From the NCBI RefSeq assembly GCF_905171775.1, contig NC_053494.1:129444824-129508823 (forward strand): a stretch of 64,000 nucleotides of DNA. Direction: 5' to 3'. The notes beneath the pieces are model-generated. The model did not search any database, was not told the origin of the DNA, and saw only the letters and a program-made list of their open reading frames with translations. Below, in pieces: positions 11,709 to 23,165 of this stretch. The position numbers and the translations under genes are program-made. Source of the DNA: Rana temporaria (lineage: Eukaryota; Chordata; Amphibia; Anura; Ranidae). Each line of letters starts with the position of its first letter. The first letter of the stretch is position 1.

Positions 11709-12814
11709 AGAGTGTATCATTTCTGACACAATATCCACAAACATTGTACAGTGACTGGGTCATATTTAAGGACACTTTTTGTAACAAAGTTACTAGGATA
11801 GGTCTCGCACACAGACCCTCACATTTACTCGGCCAGAGGTCGAGACCCTTACTTACTTACCTGACTCCACTGTCATGTGACAATCTGTTCTGACATCTCC
11901 GTGCATGTGTGCTTTGGGGCTCAGAATTCCAGGATGTGTAGTTTTATTTACAGTTCTGTTTTCACACCATTGGAGCCAGGTGGCTATTTGTTCTTTTGGT
12001 GTTTGGTGCTTGGGTACTTATTGGAAAGGGAAGTTTGTCAGGCATAGTTTGATTTCTCATTATATGAGATTATATGAGGGGATTATATGAGGGTCACATA
12101 CTGTCTGATAAGCCTTTATGTGGAGCTGATCTATGGTTGAAGCACTTATGAAGGCACGGTTGGTAATGGTAACTATTTAAGCACTTTTGGTATCATGCAC
12201 ATTGACTTTTAATTAGCACTTCCCACTGTATGCTATTTTGTTACTGTTTGTTAATTTTGTATAATCACAATTTTTCTCATATATTTACAGTATATACAGA
12301 CTAATTTGCCAACTGGTTTGGGAAATAGAGTGACACTTTATGTTTGTGTGCATTTTTAAATATTAACTACTGGGCCATGAATTAATACTGCTTGAAAAGC
12401 ACATAATCCTAAGGCATTTGCAATTCATTTTCAACAACTCTTCTTTTAAAGAGAATCCAAGCTTTGAATAATCAAGCATATTCTTTGAAGCATAAGTCAT
12501 ATAAAAAAAAAAAACTCCCATGTATATCATTATCAAAATTTTATGATTCAGTTCAATGTTTTAGAGCATGGTAAAGTATTTATAATGTACCTCCATTAAA
12601 TATATTAGACTGAAAACTTAAAATGCCTAGCCCCAGATGTTTGTAATTATTATTATTATTTTTTTTTCAAATTAATTGTAGAAACCCTTAATGTTTGTTT
12701 GATATTGTCTTTATGAATTAATTACAGGGGAATATAAATGTCAGCACTGGATGGTCAGAAATATACATAGTTTATAATTTAAACAGCTGCCATATATGCA
12801 TTCATATGTTTATT
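11709..12814. other. Unassigned AT-rich DNA
   Basis: Short open frames at 11567-12090 show no domain. No repeat or RNA gene recognised. Confidence 0.4.
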
Positions 12815-13690
12815 AGTGATGTCGCAAACCTAAAATTTTCTGTTCGCGAACGGCGAACGCGAACTTCCGCAAATGTTCGCGAATGGGCGAACCGCCATAG
12901 ACTTCAATGGGCAGGCGAATTTTAAAACCCACAGGGACTCTTTCTGGCCACAATAGTGATGGAAAAGTTGTTTCAAGGGGACTAACACCTGGACTGTGGC
13001 ATGCCGGAGGGGGATCCATGGCAAAACTCCCATGGAAAATTACATAGTTGTCGCAGAGTCCGTTTTTAATCCATAAAGGGCATAAATCTCCTAACATTCA
13101 TAAATTGTTTGAAATAACGTGCTTTAAAACATCAGGTATTATGTTGTATCGATCAGGTAGTGTAAGGCTTAGGGTTAGGGTTAGGGTTACAGATAGGGTT
13201 AGGGTTAGGGTTACAGACAGGGTTAGGGTTACAGACAGGGTTAGGGTTACAGACAGGGTTAGGGTTAGGGTAACAGATAGGGTTAGGGTTAAAGACAGGG
13301 TTAGGGTTACAGATAGGGTTAGGGTTATAGTCTGTAACCCTAACCCTAACCCTAACCCTGTCTGTAACCCTAACCCTAACTGTAACCCTAACCCTAACCC
13401 AAACCCTAACCCTATCTGTAACCCAAACCCTAACCCTATCTGTAACCCTAACCCTATCTGTAACCCTAACCCTGTCTGTAATAGGGTTGGGGTTCACAGT
13501 GACAGACAAACTCCCCGTTTAACGCACCGCAAACACCTGCAAACAGTCCATTTGCACAACCGCAAACTCCCCATTTACACAAGGTTGGATACCAAGCTAG
13601 CCATGTCCCGTTCCTTGTCCTCACTGACAGATAAAACTGGCTGTTGGGTCCTCCCCCAACAGGGCGGTATTCCGCAACAGGAAGTGATGT
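12815..13690. repeat. Dispersed repeat containing a telomere-like core
   Basis: Starts near GTGATGTCGCAAACC with GCGAACGGCGAACGCGAAC-like blocks that I associate with a common frog repeat. It continues with non-coding sequence to about 13160, then the telomere-like array, then a further block to about 13690. Family assignment is from memory only. Confidence 0.5.
13168..13480. repeat. Interstitial telomere-like repeats in inverted orientation
   Basis: From 13168 to about 13328 the + strand is GGGTTA repeats broken by ACAGACAGG or ACAGATAGG spacers. At about 13328-13336 the array flips and 13336-13480 is CCCTAA repeats with TCTGTAACC spacers. The order G-rich then C-rich is that of two chromosome ends joined head to head, but the array lies inside a dispersed repeat. 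Confidence 0.92.
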
Positions 13691-13823
13691 AATAAATAAA
13701 CATTGCAATGAACATATGCTGATAAGCAAATCTAATATAAATTGCAAATTGCTATTAGAAACATCATAAAAATAAATCAACAAATAAACAAAATACCATA
13801 TAAAAAGTCCTGTATAAATCTAA

Positions 13824-14077
13824 GTAAAGACATAGTGTGTGTGTGTTTGAAAATTATAATGCTAAATACCTTCTCTCACTCTGCCACTGTGCGGTCACAT
13901 GATTTCCCTCTGCTGGGTGGCTGATGTCAGAAGAACATTTCAGCCCCTTCTGCTGCTCTCCTTAGATCGGGGAAGGAGAGGAGAGGTAGATCACATGACC
14001 ACACAGCGGTGGTGTGAGAAAAGATATTTAGCATTATAATTTTCAAAAAACACACACACTGTAGTTTATGTCTTTAT
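13824..14077. mobile_element. Foldback (long inverted repeat) MITE
   Basis: Left arm 13824-13905 and right arm 13990-14077 are reverse complements over about 80 bp: both contain GAAAATTATAATGCTAAATA and a GTGTGTGTGT tract. No coding capacity. Flanking duplication not clear. Confidence 0.75.
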
Positions 14078-14707
14078 AAACCAAATGTAACTTTATAATT
14101 TGACTTCACAACCACTTTAATGTAGATATGCACCAGCTACCAAGTCTGGTGTGAAGTATCTAATTCTTGTAAAGTACCACATTAAAGCAACCTCACCATA
14201 CCTTAATGGATTGGGGGCATTCCGGCCTATTAATGGTGATGACAAATTTGTTCTCAGCTCTGCTGGAGATGTCCAGGACTGTGTATAAGTATGTATTTTA
14301 TAATGTAGGCTTCCTTTTTTTCCCAAACAGAAATGAACAGATCTTCTTTAATGCAGCTACTTCATATGTTAAAAAAAACGTCTGTTTTCGATTTTCCCAA
14401 GTCTGGTTCGAAACCTCCAGGTACATTTCCTCATTGTTCTTAGTGTTGGGCCATTGTCCATTTTATATAGTTATTCAAATTACCTGCTTTGCCTTGGCAT
14501 GTAATCTTCTGTTCATAACTTACTGTTGGTTTGCATGTGTCACCATATTAGCAGTGGTAAAGAAATGGCTAATACTTAATAAATATATATATATATTTAT
14601 GGAATACACCAGATTTTTTATCCGAAGATGCACTTTAAGACTCTGTTTTCGACAAACTTTTGTTCACATTAGACTTTAGATCAAATACACCTGTCGATTC
14701 TCAATGC
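14078..14707. other. Unassigned DNA
   Basis: An open frame of 157 codons at 14206-14679 has no recognisable domain and unusual composition (Phe, Cys and Ile rich), so I do not call it a gene. It ends at the outer limit of Penelope element C. Confidence 0.4.
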
Positions 14708-15151
14708 CTAATAACACATCTACCGTAATAACTAATGCAGTAAATAGTGGCGCTAAATTAAAATAATAAAAACAAATTAAAAAATCACCCAGTGATAAGT
14801 GATAAATTGATAACATGAAAAAAAAAATGAATATAACAAAGTCCACAGACCGAATCAGTCCTAAATGTTAAAATGTGAGAGTCAATGTAAATTCAAAAAG
14901 TGTTGTAAGGAGGCTCTATTCATCAAGCTCATACACCACACTATGTGAAAATGGTGACACCGCTCGTCTCTTGGTGTCCACTCACCAGATGAAGTTGCCT
15001 TGCACTCTCATGCTCGGCAAATAAGCACCAACCCACTCATGTTTAAATATTCATATTGCTCTCCAATCCTTAATGATGATCCCACAGATAATCCACAAAT
15101 AAAAAAACAAAGTGCTCCAATAGTGCAGTAACATTTGATCAAATGTATTAA

Positions 15152-16000
15152 CCCTCCTGGCGGTAACCCCGAGCGTGACTCGGGGTTGATTTTTTCTACC
15201 AAAATCGGTAACCCCGAGTCACGCTCGGGGTAGCTATGCAGAGCCTGCATCGCGCGCTGGCTTACCTTCTCCTGGATCCGCGCTGTGTGAGCGAGCGGGA
15301 CCTCGCTTGATTCACACAGCGTCCTCCTGTGCCGCCGATCTCCGTTCCCTGCGACGTTACGACGCACGGGAGCGGAGATCGGCGCCAAATTCAAAAACGT
15401 AAACAAACACATTACATACAGTATATTGTAATCTTATAGATTACAGTACTGTATGTAAAAAAAACACACACCCCTTGTCCCTAGTGGTCTGCCCAGTGCC
15501 CTACATGTACTTTTATATAATAAAAACCTTTCTTTCTGCCTGCAAACTATAGATTGTCCATAGCAACCAAAAGTGTCCCTTTATGTCAAAAATGGTTTTA
15601 GATCAGCTAGAAAACAGCGATAATAAATTATAATCACTTGCAGAATTGTGCGATAGTGATTTGTGGTGAAATGCGTCATAAAAAAAAAATAATGACAGCA
15701 ACAATTCTGCAACTGAGCAAATTTCAGTGATTTTGAGTTGATTACATCATTGAATCATTTTTATTAGAATTATATTATTATTTGTTATAATTATTTATAA
15801 TTATTTATTATATTATAATTTATAATTTTGTTTTTAAAAAAAATTCATACCCGGGATGCCTATTAGATTCTTGTTTGGTCAGATTTAAGTGAGTTATTCC
15901 TAAAAATTACAGGCCTACAGTATGAAACTCCAAATTTCCTTGCAAATAATGGTACCGCTTTCAGCATGTTTTTTCTGAAAGAATCATACCGCCAGGGAGG
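15152..16000. mobile_element. piggyBac-like MITE with TTAA duplication
   Basis: CCCTCCTGGCGGTA at the left end is mirrored by TACCGCCAGGGAGG at the right, and TTAA flanks both sides (15148-15151 and 16001-16004). The equivalent site in the + copy of element C (near 55085) lacks the insert and has one TTAA, so the duplication is verified by an empty site. TTAA targets and CC-starting ends fit piggyBac-type elements; Kolobok is the alternative. No transposase is encoded. Confidence 0.85.
15164..15238. repeat. Twin hairpins of AACCCCGAG / CTCGGGGTT
   Basis: Two adjacent palindromes with stems AACCCCGAGC-GTGA-CTCGGGGTT and ACCCCGAGTCACGCTCGGGGT, close to the left end of the MITE. They could form strong hairpins in single-stranded DNA or RNA. 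Confidence 0.8.
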
Positions 16001-16335
16001 TTAAAGTTAAAAGACTTCAAACATTGCACTCACATTATGTCAGATAAATTCATGCATTTAATAAATCAACTGCAGAAGTAGGAGACTGGCATAATATGGT
16101 CACTGCGGACCTAGCGTGTGTATAGCGGTATCTCACCCACACCGGAATCGTCACCGCCAGAACGTCACCTCCGATATTGTGACTAATATCACTCTTGGTT
16201 GCCGTACAGCCATGACCAGATGTCTTTCATCATCACGGCTTTCTCCCTTTTATAATTTTCCATATAAAAATGGTAATGAATACCTAACAGCACATGCGCT
16301 AACTTTGTGTCCCCGCAACCATGATATGCACAGTC

Positions 16336-16786
16336 TTTAAAGCGGGGGTTCACCCTAAAAAAAATTCTAACATTACAATGAGCTGTACATACCGTTTTAT
16401 CTGTATTTTCTCCCCGGATTCCCCGCGGGAGTGGGCGTTCCTATTCACAGGGTAAGTGATTAACGTTCTTCCGACCGGCGCATACAGCGCGTCACGAGTT
16501 GCCAAAAGAAGCCGAACGTCGGTGCACAGGCGCCGTATAGCGCCGTATAGAGCCGACCCGACGTTCGGTTTCTTTCAGCAACTCGTGACGCGCTGTATGC
16601 GCCGGTCGGAAGAACGTCAATCACTTACCCTGTGAATAGGAACGCCCACTCCTGCGGGAAATCCGGGGAAAAAATACAGATAAAACGGTATGTACGAAAA
16701 AAAAAAAAAAGACCAGCATAATGTCCGTGTCACAGGTCAGCTCATTGTAATGCTAGAATTTTTTTTAGGGTGAACCCCCACTTTAA
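16336..16786. mobile_element. Foldback MITE with GCGGGGGTTCACCCT ends
   Basis: Left arm TTTAAAGCGGGGGTTCACCC is mirrored by GGTGAACCCCCACTTTAA. The arms extend about 190-230 bp to a GC-rich centre (16529-16554). The + copy of element C has no such insert at the corresponding place and has about 20 bases that are missing here, so the insertion was accompanied by a small deletion. Confidence 0.85.
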
Positions 16787-17141
16787 GGTGATTGATATTA
16801 ACATAAAATCTATTAATTAGTATCTAATATAAAGTACAGCACTCAAAAAAAACGGCACTATCACTAAATATGGCTAATGTTAAAAGTAAGCTGCATACAC
16901 TGTTCAAAGTGTTATAATTACTACAGCATTACATAACCATACAATTTACATAACATACCCATTCCTAACTACAGGCCCGTAAACCCATCAATAAAGTAAG
17001 TCAAATTACATTTTAAAAATTACTTATAAAGCAATTAAGATCTAGCTCGATGTTTAAGGCCTCGTACACACGATAGGTTAACCAGAGGACAACGGTTTGA
17101 TGGACCATTTTCATCGGTCTAAACCGATCGTGTGTAGGCCC

Positions 17142-17158
17142 CATAGGGTATTTAACCT
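17142..17158 (+). repeat. Left target-site duplication of Penelope array A
   Basis: CATAGGGTATTTAACCT is repeated exactly at 37349-37365, on the other side of the 20-kb array. Confidence 0.9.
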
Positions 17159-18594
17159 GAAAAAGATGAATACCTCTAAATGAGGTGAGATTTTTCGGGC
17201 AACCAAAAAAATATGGTGACAACTAGGTCATAAAAATATATAAATTTTAATACATTAATTTACAGCATAAACATATCATAATAACAACATTAATTAAAAA
17301 AAGGGGGGGGGGGGGGAAGGAAAAAATTGTTACTGCTGGAAGATCACCACACACCCCAGGACTAGGCTAAGGGTATAGGTGATCATTAATCCGACGCGTT
17401 TCAGATGTCTCAGTAATACATCTTTCTTCAGGGAATAGAAAGCAGCAAGAGTTTTTCCTAAAACAAAAGAAAAGTATATAATAACATGCAGAGTATATAC
17501 CTGTAACCAAAGATTTGTTCTTTGACATTTGCAACATGTAGGGAAAAGGGGGGAGAGATGGAAAGCTCAATATGTAAAAGGAAAAAGGAACTCACCCCTT
17601 TCCAAACACAGAGCGCCTAGATCATCCCCATGGAGCTTGTGTGTGAGCCGCAATCAGGGCAACCAAACCAGATGGTGTACTTAATGTCCATAACGATCCC
17701 CCAATCCAAAGGACTCCATAACCATGGGGGGGTGGAGTGACATAAGTCTCCACAAAGGAGTCAGCAGTCATAGGACAAATAAAAAGTGTAATGGCTGGGG
17801 AGAGATTTAGGTAAATTTGTACAGGGAGGGTATTAGATTCTTCACTAAAAAGTGAGACCAAAAAATAAAAACAAACAAACTCCCTAAAATGTACTTACCA
17901 CTCCCAATGCATCAGCTCAAAGGTGAACAGCCATTCCAGTCAAAGAAAGGAAAGCAAACTTGACCAGAAGACAAAATAACCTCCAGCTCCAACAGGTGAG
18001 GGGAGGAAAGTGAATGCTGACAGGGAAACCCCCCCTGACTACCCTTTATACTTACTTTGAGGATGATGGACCTCAGGTGTGGATGATCCATTCACTCCGG
18101 CGGTGTAACAGCTGTTCCTTGAATGGAATAATTGGTTGTAGGTGGAGCAGTAAATAGACATTTGGGGATCAACTGAAGTGATTCCTATCCTCCAAATTCC
18201 CCATGTTTGGCGTGCAAACAGCGCGCCCACTACTGACGTCAGCGTCAGGTGGCCGAGCTCTGATCAATCAGGGCACGACACCGTGGACATGCCGCTGGTG
18301 ACGCGCCTCCTGCGCGTCACACAGCACATGACTCACGGCGTCTAGCGTGATCCCAGAATACCAAAGGGTCATATGGCGACCGCGCACCCAATCAGGTGCA
18401 TGAGACGTCAGACGACCGAACGCGAACGCAACACACACAGTGGTGCCACCCACTGTACGCGTCACAGCGACGCGAACGAAGTGCGCCCAACGACCAGACA
18501 GGGAAAAACAAGGAAGTGTCCGCACAGAAGGGGCGGAAATCACCACCCGCTCCAGAGAGCCTAACAGTCCATAGATTTAGACAGCAGCAATAAA
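17159..18594 (-). repeat. 3' pLTR of copy A1
   Basis: About 1.43 kb, nearly identical to 23166-24600 (its 5' pLTR) and to the reverse complement of 29847-31282 and 35853-37293. Penelope-like elements are known to carry such pseudo-LTRs. It contains the hammerhead-like motif at 17388-17436. Confidence 0.85.
17388..17436 (-). ncRNA. Hammerhead-like motif, A1 3' pLTR
   Basis: Minus strand: stem I ATTCC, core CTGAAGAA, stem II AGATGT with a 9-base loop and ACATCT, core GAAA, mini stem III CGCG, TC, then GGATT, which pairs back with stem I at three positions next to the core. Predicted cleavage follows the TC. The same motif occurs at four more places in this array. Confidence 0.62.
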
Positions 18595-19314
18595 ATTGCA
18601 ATTTCGGGGCATCATTAAACAGGGGACCCAGGGAAACAAGAGAATCCAAAAACAAAAAACAAATACAGGGCAAAAATGGAACCATTGGAGGAACGCTTAG
18701 TGGAGTGAGGGCAAATTCCTGAGGATAGGGCAAAGATATTCAATGTGCCTAGGTGTCTCAGAACTGAAAGATAAGAAAGTCTGACAGTTAAAAGGGAGAT
18801 AAAGTCACCACTGCCGGGTATGGGAGAGCCTCTAGGGCATAAAATGCCCCTGGGGCGGGCACCAAGGTGCTACTCTCCCCCGGCAGTGGATGGAGGAGCC
18901 CTCTTGTGATTGGTTAAGATAAGACCATAACGGACATCAACAACATCCAGAAAGGGCCGGTGAAAAAGCGGTACTTGACACATATAGCTCCTGGTTGGAA
19001 AGCCACAGGGTGCACTGTCAACAAATCATCAATGGTTGATCACAGGTTTACAGTCAAAAATTTTCATGTATAAATCCAAGAAGAAAACTTTTAGCTCATA
19101 CATTTACAAAATTATGATCATATAATAATTTACAAATATAAATCCTACTTATTACAGATCTCAACCTAAGACCCCAGTATACCACAGGGTACAATTAAGG
19201 TTAGAATAGGGAGGGGGGGAAAGAGAAGGAGGGTGGGGGGACAAATTTTAACAGTTAGTCGGTTCAGGGGAAGGGGAAGGGGCAGGAGGATGATTTCCCA
19301 GTGGCATATGGGGG

Positions 19315-21729
19315 CTAGTCCGTTTTCCCCGAACTGAACCCCTCTAGGAAGGGCCTAAAGCTCTCCATCTCGTTGAGTCCTGGAAAGGTTGTAGCTTTAA
19401 GGCATCTGATCCAGCGCATCTCGCGCTGGAGGAGTACCTTGTTCCAGTCCCCCCCACGTAGAGGGATATGTATTCTGTCAAGAACGGAAAAGTTGACTTT
19501 AGGCATATGGTACCCATGTGCTTTGGCCACGTGTCTCCCAAGGGGTAAATATAAATTGCCAATTCTCATGGAATGCATGTGTTTTTCCACTCTTTTATAA
19601 AGAGGTTGTTTGGTCTTGCCAACGTAGAAGGAACCACACTGGCACTGCATGAGGTAGACTACTCCCCGTGTGGTACAGTTGGCGAAATGTTTTAGCGAGA
19701 GAGTCTCCCCATTGGGCAATGCCAGTGTGGTCCTCCTGCCGATGACCTCACATTGCGCGCAATGTCCACATGGGAAGGTCCCATGGGTCTTGCAGGGGTC
19801 CTTGGCAGAGTTGCCTTTGTATTCGCTCCGGACCAAAATGGTCCCCAGTGAATCCGCACGTTTAAACGTGAGCTGAGGTCTATCCAAGAGTAGATTTTGG
19901 AGGATGGGGTCCTCAGTGAGTATAGGCCAGAATTTCGTTATTATTCTTCTAATTCTTGCATGCTCATTTGAGAACCCCAAAATTATCCTTGAGTTGTTTT
20001 CTTCAGATCTAACATTTTGTGATTTGGTTTTAAAAATCAACTTGCGTCTGTCTAAGGCTTTAACTCTGTTAAACGCTTTCCGGAGACAAGTTTTGGTGTA
20101 TCCCCTGGCGGATAGCCGGAGGGAGAGTGCATTGCATTGTTCGTGGAAGTCATCTTCCACCGAACAGTTTCTCTTAATTCTAAGAAACTGGCTATAGGGT
20201 ATAGACCTCTTGAGGGGTTCGGGATGGAAGCTACCCGCATGTAATATAGTATTCCCAGCGGTCTCTTTCCTAAAAAGGGTGGAGTAAATTTTACCATTGG
20301 GATCTTTTTTAATTTTAATGTCCAGAAAACTGATTTCTGATTGATCGTGAGACATGGTGAAGAACAAATTAAATTTGTTGATGTTCATAAGTCTCAGAAG
20401 TTCATCGAGGCCACTTTGCGGTCCATCCCAAATAATAAAAAAAATATCGTCGATGTAACGCTGCCAAATTAAAATGTGGGCAGCGCACATCGACGCATTC
20501 TCTCCCAGGAGGAAATCCCGCTCCCACTCCCCCAGGTACAGGTTGGCATAGGAAGGTGCACAGCACGTTCCCATAGCCACACCCTGTACCTGGAGGTAGT
20601 GGGAGCCCTGGAAGAGAAAGGTGTTGTGATACAAAATAAATTCTAACATAGTAAGGATGAAGGCGTTGAACTTGAAATCAGTGGTTGGCTGCTGCTTGAG
20701 AGCCTGTTCAACAGCCCTCAACCCAGATGAATGGGGAATGCTGTTGTACAGGGTCTCAACGTCGACGGAGACCAAAAAGGCGTCCGTCGGTATCGTCATA
20801 TCTTCCAGCATTTGTAACAGATGTATAGTATCTTTAGTGTAAGATGGTAGGTTGAGAACGTGTGGTCTCAAATATTGGTCAATGACCTCACTGACACCTT
20901 CAGAGATTGAGCCATTACCCGATATTATCGGTCTCCCTGGAGGGTCCACAAGGTTTTTGTGGACCTTGGGGAGAGCATAGAAGGTGGGTTGTCTGGGATG
21001 TTGGACCCTTATAAAGTCCCATAAATCTTTAATTATGACTCCTCGATGAAAGAAGTCATCGACGAGATCATAAAATTGTTTATTGAAGCCATCAACCTGA
21101 GCTGGCGTAATTTTAAGATAGCATTCCTTATTATTTAAAATTTTGAGACACATTCGCTCATAGTTATTGTTGTTCATCAAGACCACATTTCCCCCTTTGT
21201 CAGAGGCTTTGATAGTAATGTCTGAAAGATTTCTAAGAGTTTTCAAAGCTAGTTGTTGTTCGGAACTTAGATTTGAATGGACACTGTCCTTTTTCATGGC
21301 TTCAAGCTCTTTGGCAGTTTCTCTGACGAAGTGGGAAATGGCTGGATTTTGATTAAGTAAAGGAAATTTATTTGATCTTCGTTTAAATCTGGACATTGGA
21401 TCCTTATTTATGGTGTTATCCTCATTATCCAATTCCTCCAAGTCCTCATCATCCCAAGCTCCATCCAAAGTCTCATTTTCTTGAAGCAGGAGATTTAAAT
21501 CCCTAAGGGCTTTGAAATCTGCTGCCTTAAGATTGGGGGCCAGTTCTCTAAGTGGATCAATGTGTTTTGCATATAGGCTTTTGTAGAATAGCCTACGGGC
21601 AAACAAATGAATATCTTTGACAGCATCAAATATGTTCGTACCCGTATTAGGACAAAAGGAAAGTCCCAATGACAAGACCTCATGCTCGACAGCTGTGAGG
21701 CTGTGGGAGGAAAGATTGATGATGTTCAA
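19315..21729 (-). CDS. Copy A1 reverse transcriptase / GIY-YIG protein (ORF2 frame)
   Basis: About 804 codons with no stop. Motif A is VSVDVETLYNSIPH, motif B GVAMGTCCAPSYANLYLG, motif C RYIDDIFFIIWDG (one residue longer than in A2 and A3). A cysteine cluster (CKTHGTFPCGHCAQC) precedes a GIY-YIG domain with GVVYLMQCQCGSFYVGKT, an Arg in LYKRVEKH and a Glu in LQREMRWI. There is no ATG at the start: the frame opens with TTG overlapping the stop of the upstream ORF. Compared with copy A3, one C is missing from a C run just upstream (five instead of six), so the two ORFs here are probably one protein split by a frameshift. Confidence 0.85.
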   Translation of the reverse strand: MNIINLSSHSLTAVEHEVLSLGLSFCPNTGTNIFDAVKDIHLFARRLFYKSLYAKHIDPLRELAPNLKAADFKALRDLNLLLQENETLDGAWDDEDLEELDNEDNTINKDPMSRFKRRSNKFPLLNQNPAISHFVRETAKELEAMKKDSVHSNLSSEQQLALKTLRNLSDITIKASDKGGNVVLMNNNNYERMCLKILNNKECYLKITPAQVDGFNKQFYDLVDDFFHRGVIIKDLWDFIRVQHPRQPTFYALPKVHKNLVDPPGRPIISGNGSISEGVSEVIDQYLRPHVLNLPSYTKDTIHLLQMLEDMTIPTDAFLVSVDVETLYNSIPHSSGLRAVEQALKQQPTTDFKFNAFILTMLEFILYHNTFLFQGSHYLQVQGVAMGTCCAPSYANLYLGEWERDFLLGENASMCAAHILIWQRYIDDIFFIIWDGPQSGLDELLRLMNINKFNLFFTMSHDQSEISFLDIKIKKDPNGKIYSTLFRKETAGNTILHAGSFHPEPLKRSIPYSQFLRIKRNCSVEDDFHEQCNALSLRLSARGYTKTCLRKAFNRVKALDRRKLIFKTKSQNVRSEENNSRIILGFSNEHARIRRIITKFWPILTEDPILQNLLLDRPQLTFKRADSLGTILVRSEYKGNSAKDPCKTHGTFPCGHCAQCEVIGRRTTLALPNGETLSLKHFANCTTRGVVYLMQCQCGSFYVGKTKQPLYKRVEKHMHSMRIGNLYLPLGRHVAKAHGYHMPKVNFSVLDRIHIPLRGGDWNKVLLQREMRWIRCLKATTFPGLNEMESFRPFLEGFSSGKTD

Positions 21730-22712
21730 ACCTCCTCCTGATTTAGATTCGGTAGTGTAGGGGGTATGTCCATTATTGTTAAATTGGGGGATGCTGCTGG
21801 CATCCCCCTTTTGTCCAAAAAATTATCCAATGCAGTACGTTGTGTTTTGGGAATAGTCCCACTATCTTTTTTGGGGAAAAGTCTGCTTCTACCGGATAAT
21901 TGATCCTTAGTGTCCCCATCAACTACTTCACTCGATGGAGTCGTTTTTTTTCTAGGATTATTAGTAGCCTGAGATAGTTGTGGTACTATTGCGGCCTTTT
22001 TATTGGCCTGCTTGACTTCCCCCTCGAGGTTTTGTTTGAAGGAGGCCCCTTTCCTTTTTGATGCTACACGCCCCGTATTGGAGGACATGGAGGAGGAGGA
22101 GTTTGATGGAGTGTCAGAGGAGTAGTCTTTATGTATGCCATCTAGTTTACTATTTTTCTTGGGGTTTTGGTTTCTAAATCTTTTAATATTGTCCCATTTA
22201 TATGCTCTCCCTTCACGGAATGCGTTTTTGTCTCTCCAGTACTTTTTTTCTTTTTTAATCAAAATCGATTTACTAAAGGTTTCCAAATGCTCCTTGAGTT
22301 TTTGTTCAAGATTAGCATATTCCTCTAAGGTTTTTAGGGGAGTCAGGTTAGCGTAGAGGGCTTCAATTTCATTGTCCAGCACTTGAAGTTGCTGACGATA
22401 TTCGTTTTGTAGCAGTTGCATTAGATTTTTGGAACATTCATCTAGTCTGGCCTCCCAATTACTTTTGAGCTCCTTGCTAATTGTATTCAAGATCGGAAAG
22501 ATCTGAATACGTAATCCAATTGGATTAATATGTTCACTAATGTATCTTTCCATTGACTGTATATGCCAATGCAAGGCAGCTTTTTTCTCAAGAACCTTAG
22601 TCAGGTTAAAGAAAAGGGATGCCAGATCAGATGTAAGTTGTTCCTTACCTTGGTAGTTCTTTTCAATTTGGGTCATAAGTTCTTCCCATTGACCACCCTT
22701 AAGATCCCCCAT
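21726..22712 (-). CDS. Copy A1 N-terminal part (ORF1 frame)
   Basis: 328 codons from an ATG at 22712. It is charged and mostly helical, with coiled-coil-like heptads around residues 60-150, then KKYWRDKNAFREGRAYKWD, which resembles the N-terminal region upstream of the reverse transcriptase in other Penelope-like proteins, then a Ser-rich stretch and a basic segment ASKRKGASFK that may be a nuclear localisation signal. The stop overlaps the next frame. In A3 the same sequence is fused to the reverse transcriptase. A long A tract lies upstream of the start on the + strand. Confidence 0.75.
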   Translation of the reverse strand: MGDLKGGQWEELMTQIEKNYQGKEQLTSDLASLFFNLTKVLEKKAALHWHIQSMERYISEHINPIGLRIQIFPILNTISKELKSNWEARLDECSKNLMQLLQNEYRQQLQVLDNEIEALYANLTPLKTLEEYANLEQKLKEHLETFSKSILIKKEKKYWRDKNAFREGRAYKWDNIKRFRNQNPKKNSKLDGIHKDYSSDTPSNSSSSMSSNTGRVASKRKGASFKQNLEGEVKQANKKAAIVPQLSQATNNPRKKTTPSSEVVDGDTKDQLSGRSRLFPKKDSGTIPKTQRTALDNFLDKRGMPAASPNLTIMDIPPTLPNLNQEEV

Positions 22713-22750
22713 AATGCAATGACACCGTCCTAATCGCCCCTCCTAACCAA

Positions 22751-22751
<1 letters not shown>

Positions 22752-22808
<57 letters not shown>
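22752..22808. repeat. Long A/T homopolymer 5' of A1 ORF1
   Basis: 57 consecutive A on the + strand. The matching T tract is 25649-25690 in A2 and 31663-31696 in A3, so length varies strongly between otherwise near-identical copies. A1 also lacks the TTTGTTTG-type block found beside this tract in A2 and A3. Confidence 0.95.
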
Positions 22809-22811
<3 letters not shown>

Positions 22812-23165
22812 GGAGGGGGGGGAAAAAAAAGGGGGAAGAGGGGAAGGGGTTTTTTGGCGAGAAATGTTTTTAGACAAAGACAGTCATAATTTCTAGTCCT
22901 CCAAGGAGGAAACCCAAAACCATATATGAAGATGGGTAATTTGAACAGGCTCTGGACCCTGCTCTCATGGAATTATCCAATAGAGTACAGGGAAACATAA
23001 ACCAGAGTCTGAAAAAAAGAAAATTATTACTTTTAGAAAAAAGTAGGATCCATGCCAAGATACATGAGCCTAGCGAGGTATGTGGGTGTATTATCCACCC
23101 TATAATTTATGAAAGGATTTGGCTCATGTATGGAGGCATGAGGTTGCCAACATCTCTGTATCAAT

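Noticed and set aside
13048..13692. Open frames through the telomere-like array
   Set aside because: Products such as repeated RVRVTDRV are just translated repeats.
14206..14679. 157-codon open frame on plus
   Set aside because: No domain, strange composition, no homologous second copy and no splice or start context. Treated as chance.
16180..16250. Hammerhead relic in the minus copy of element C
   Set aside because: Only GATGATGAAAG resembles the core and stem pairing is not convincing, so I did not list it as a feature.
18268..18593. Small frames in the pLTR (for example 92 and 65 codons)
   Set aside because: They overlap on both strands in GC-rich sequence, recur only because the pLTR recurs, and show no domain.
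21726..21729. True ATG start for the ORF2 frame
   Set aside because: The codon is TTG; the methionine appears only if alternative starts are allowed, which is not expected for a frog element.
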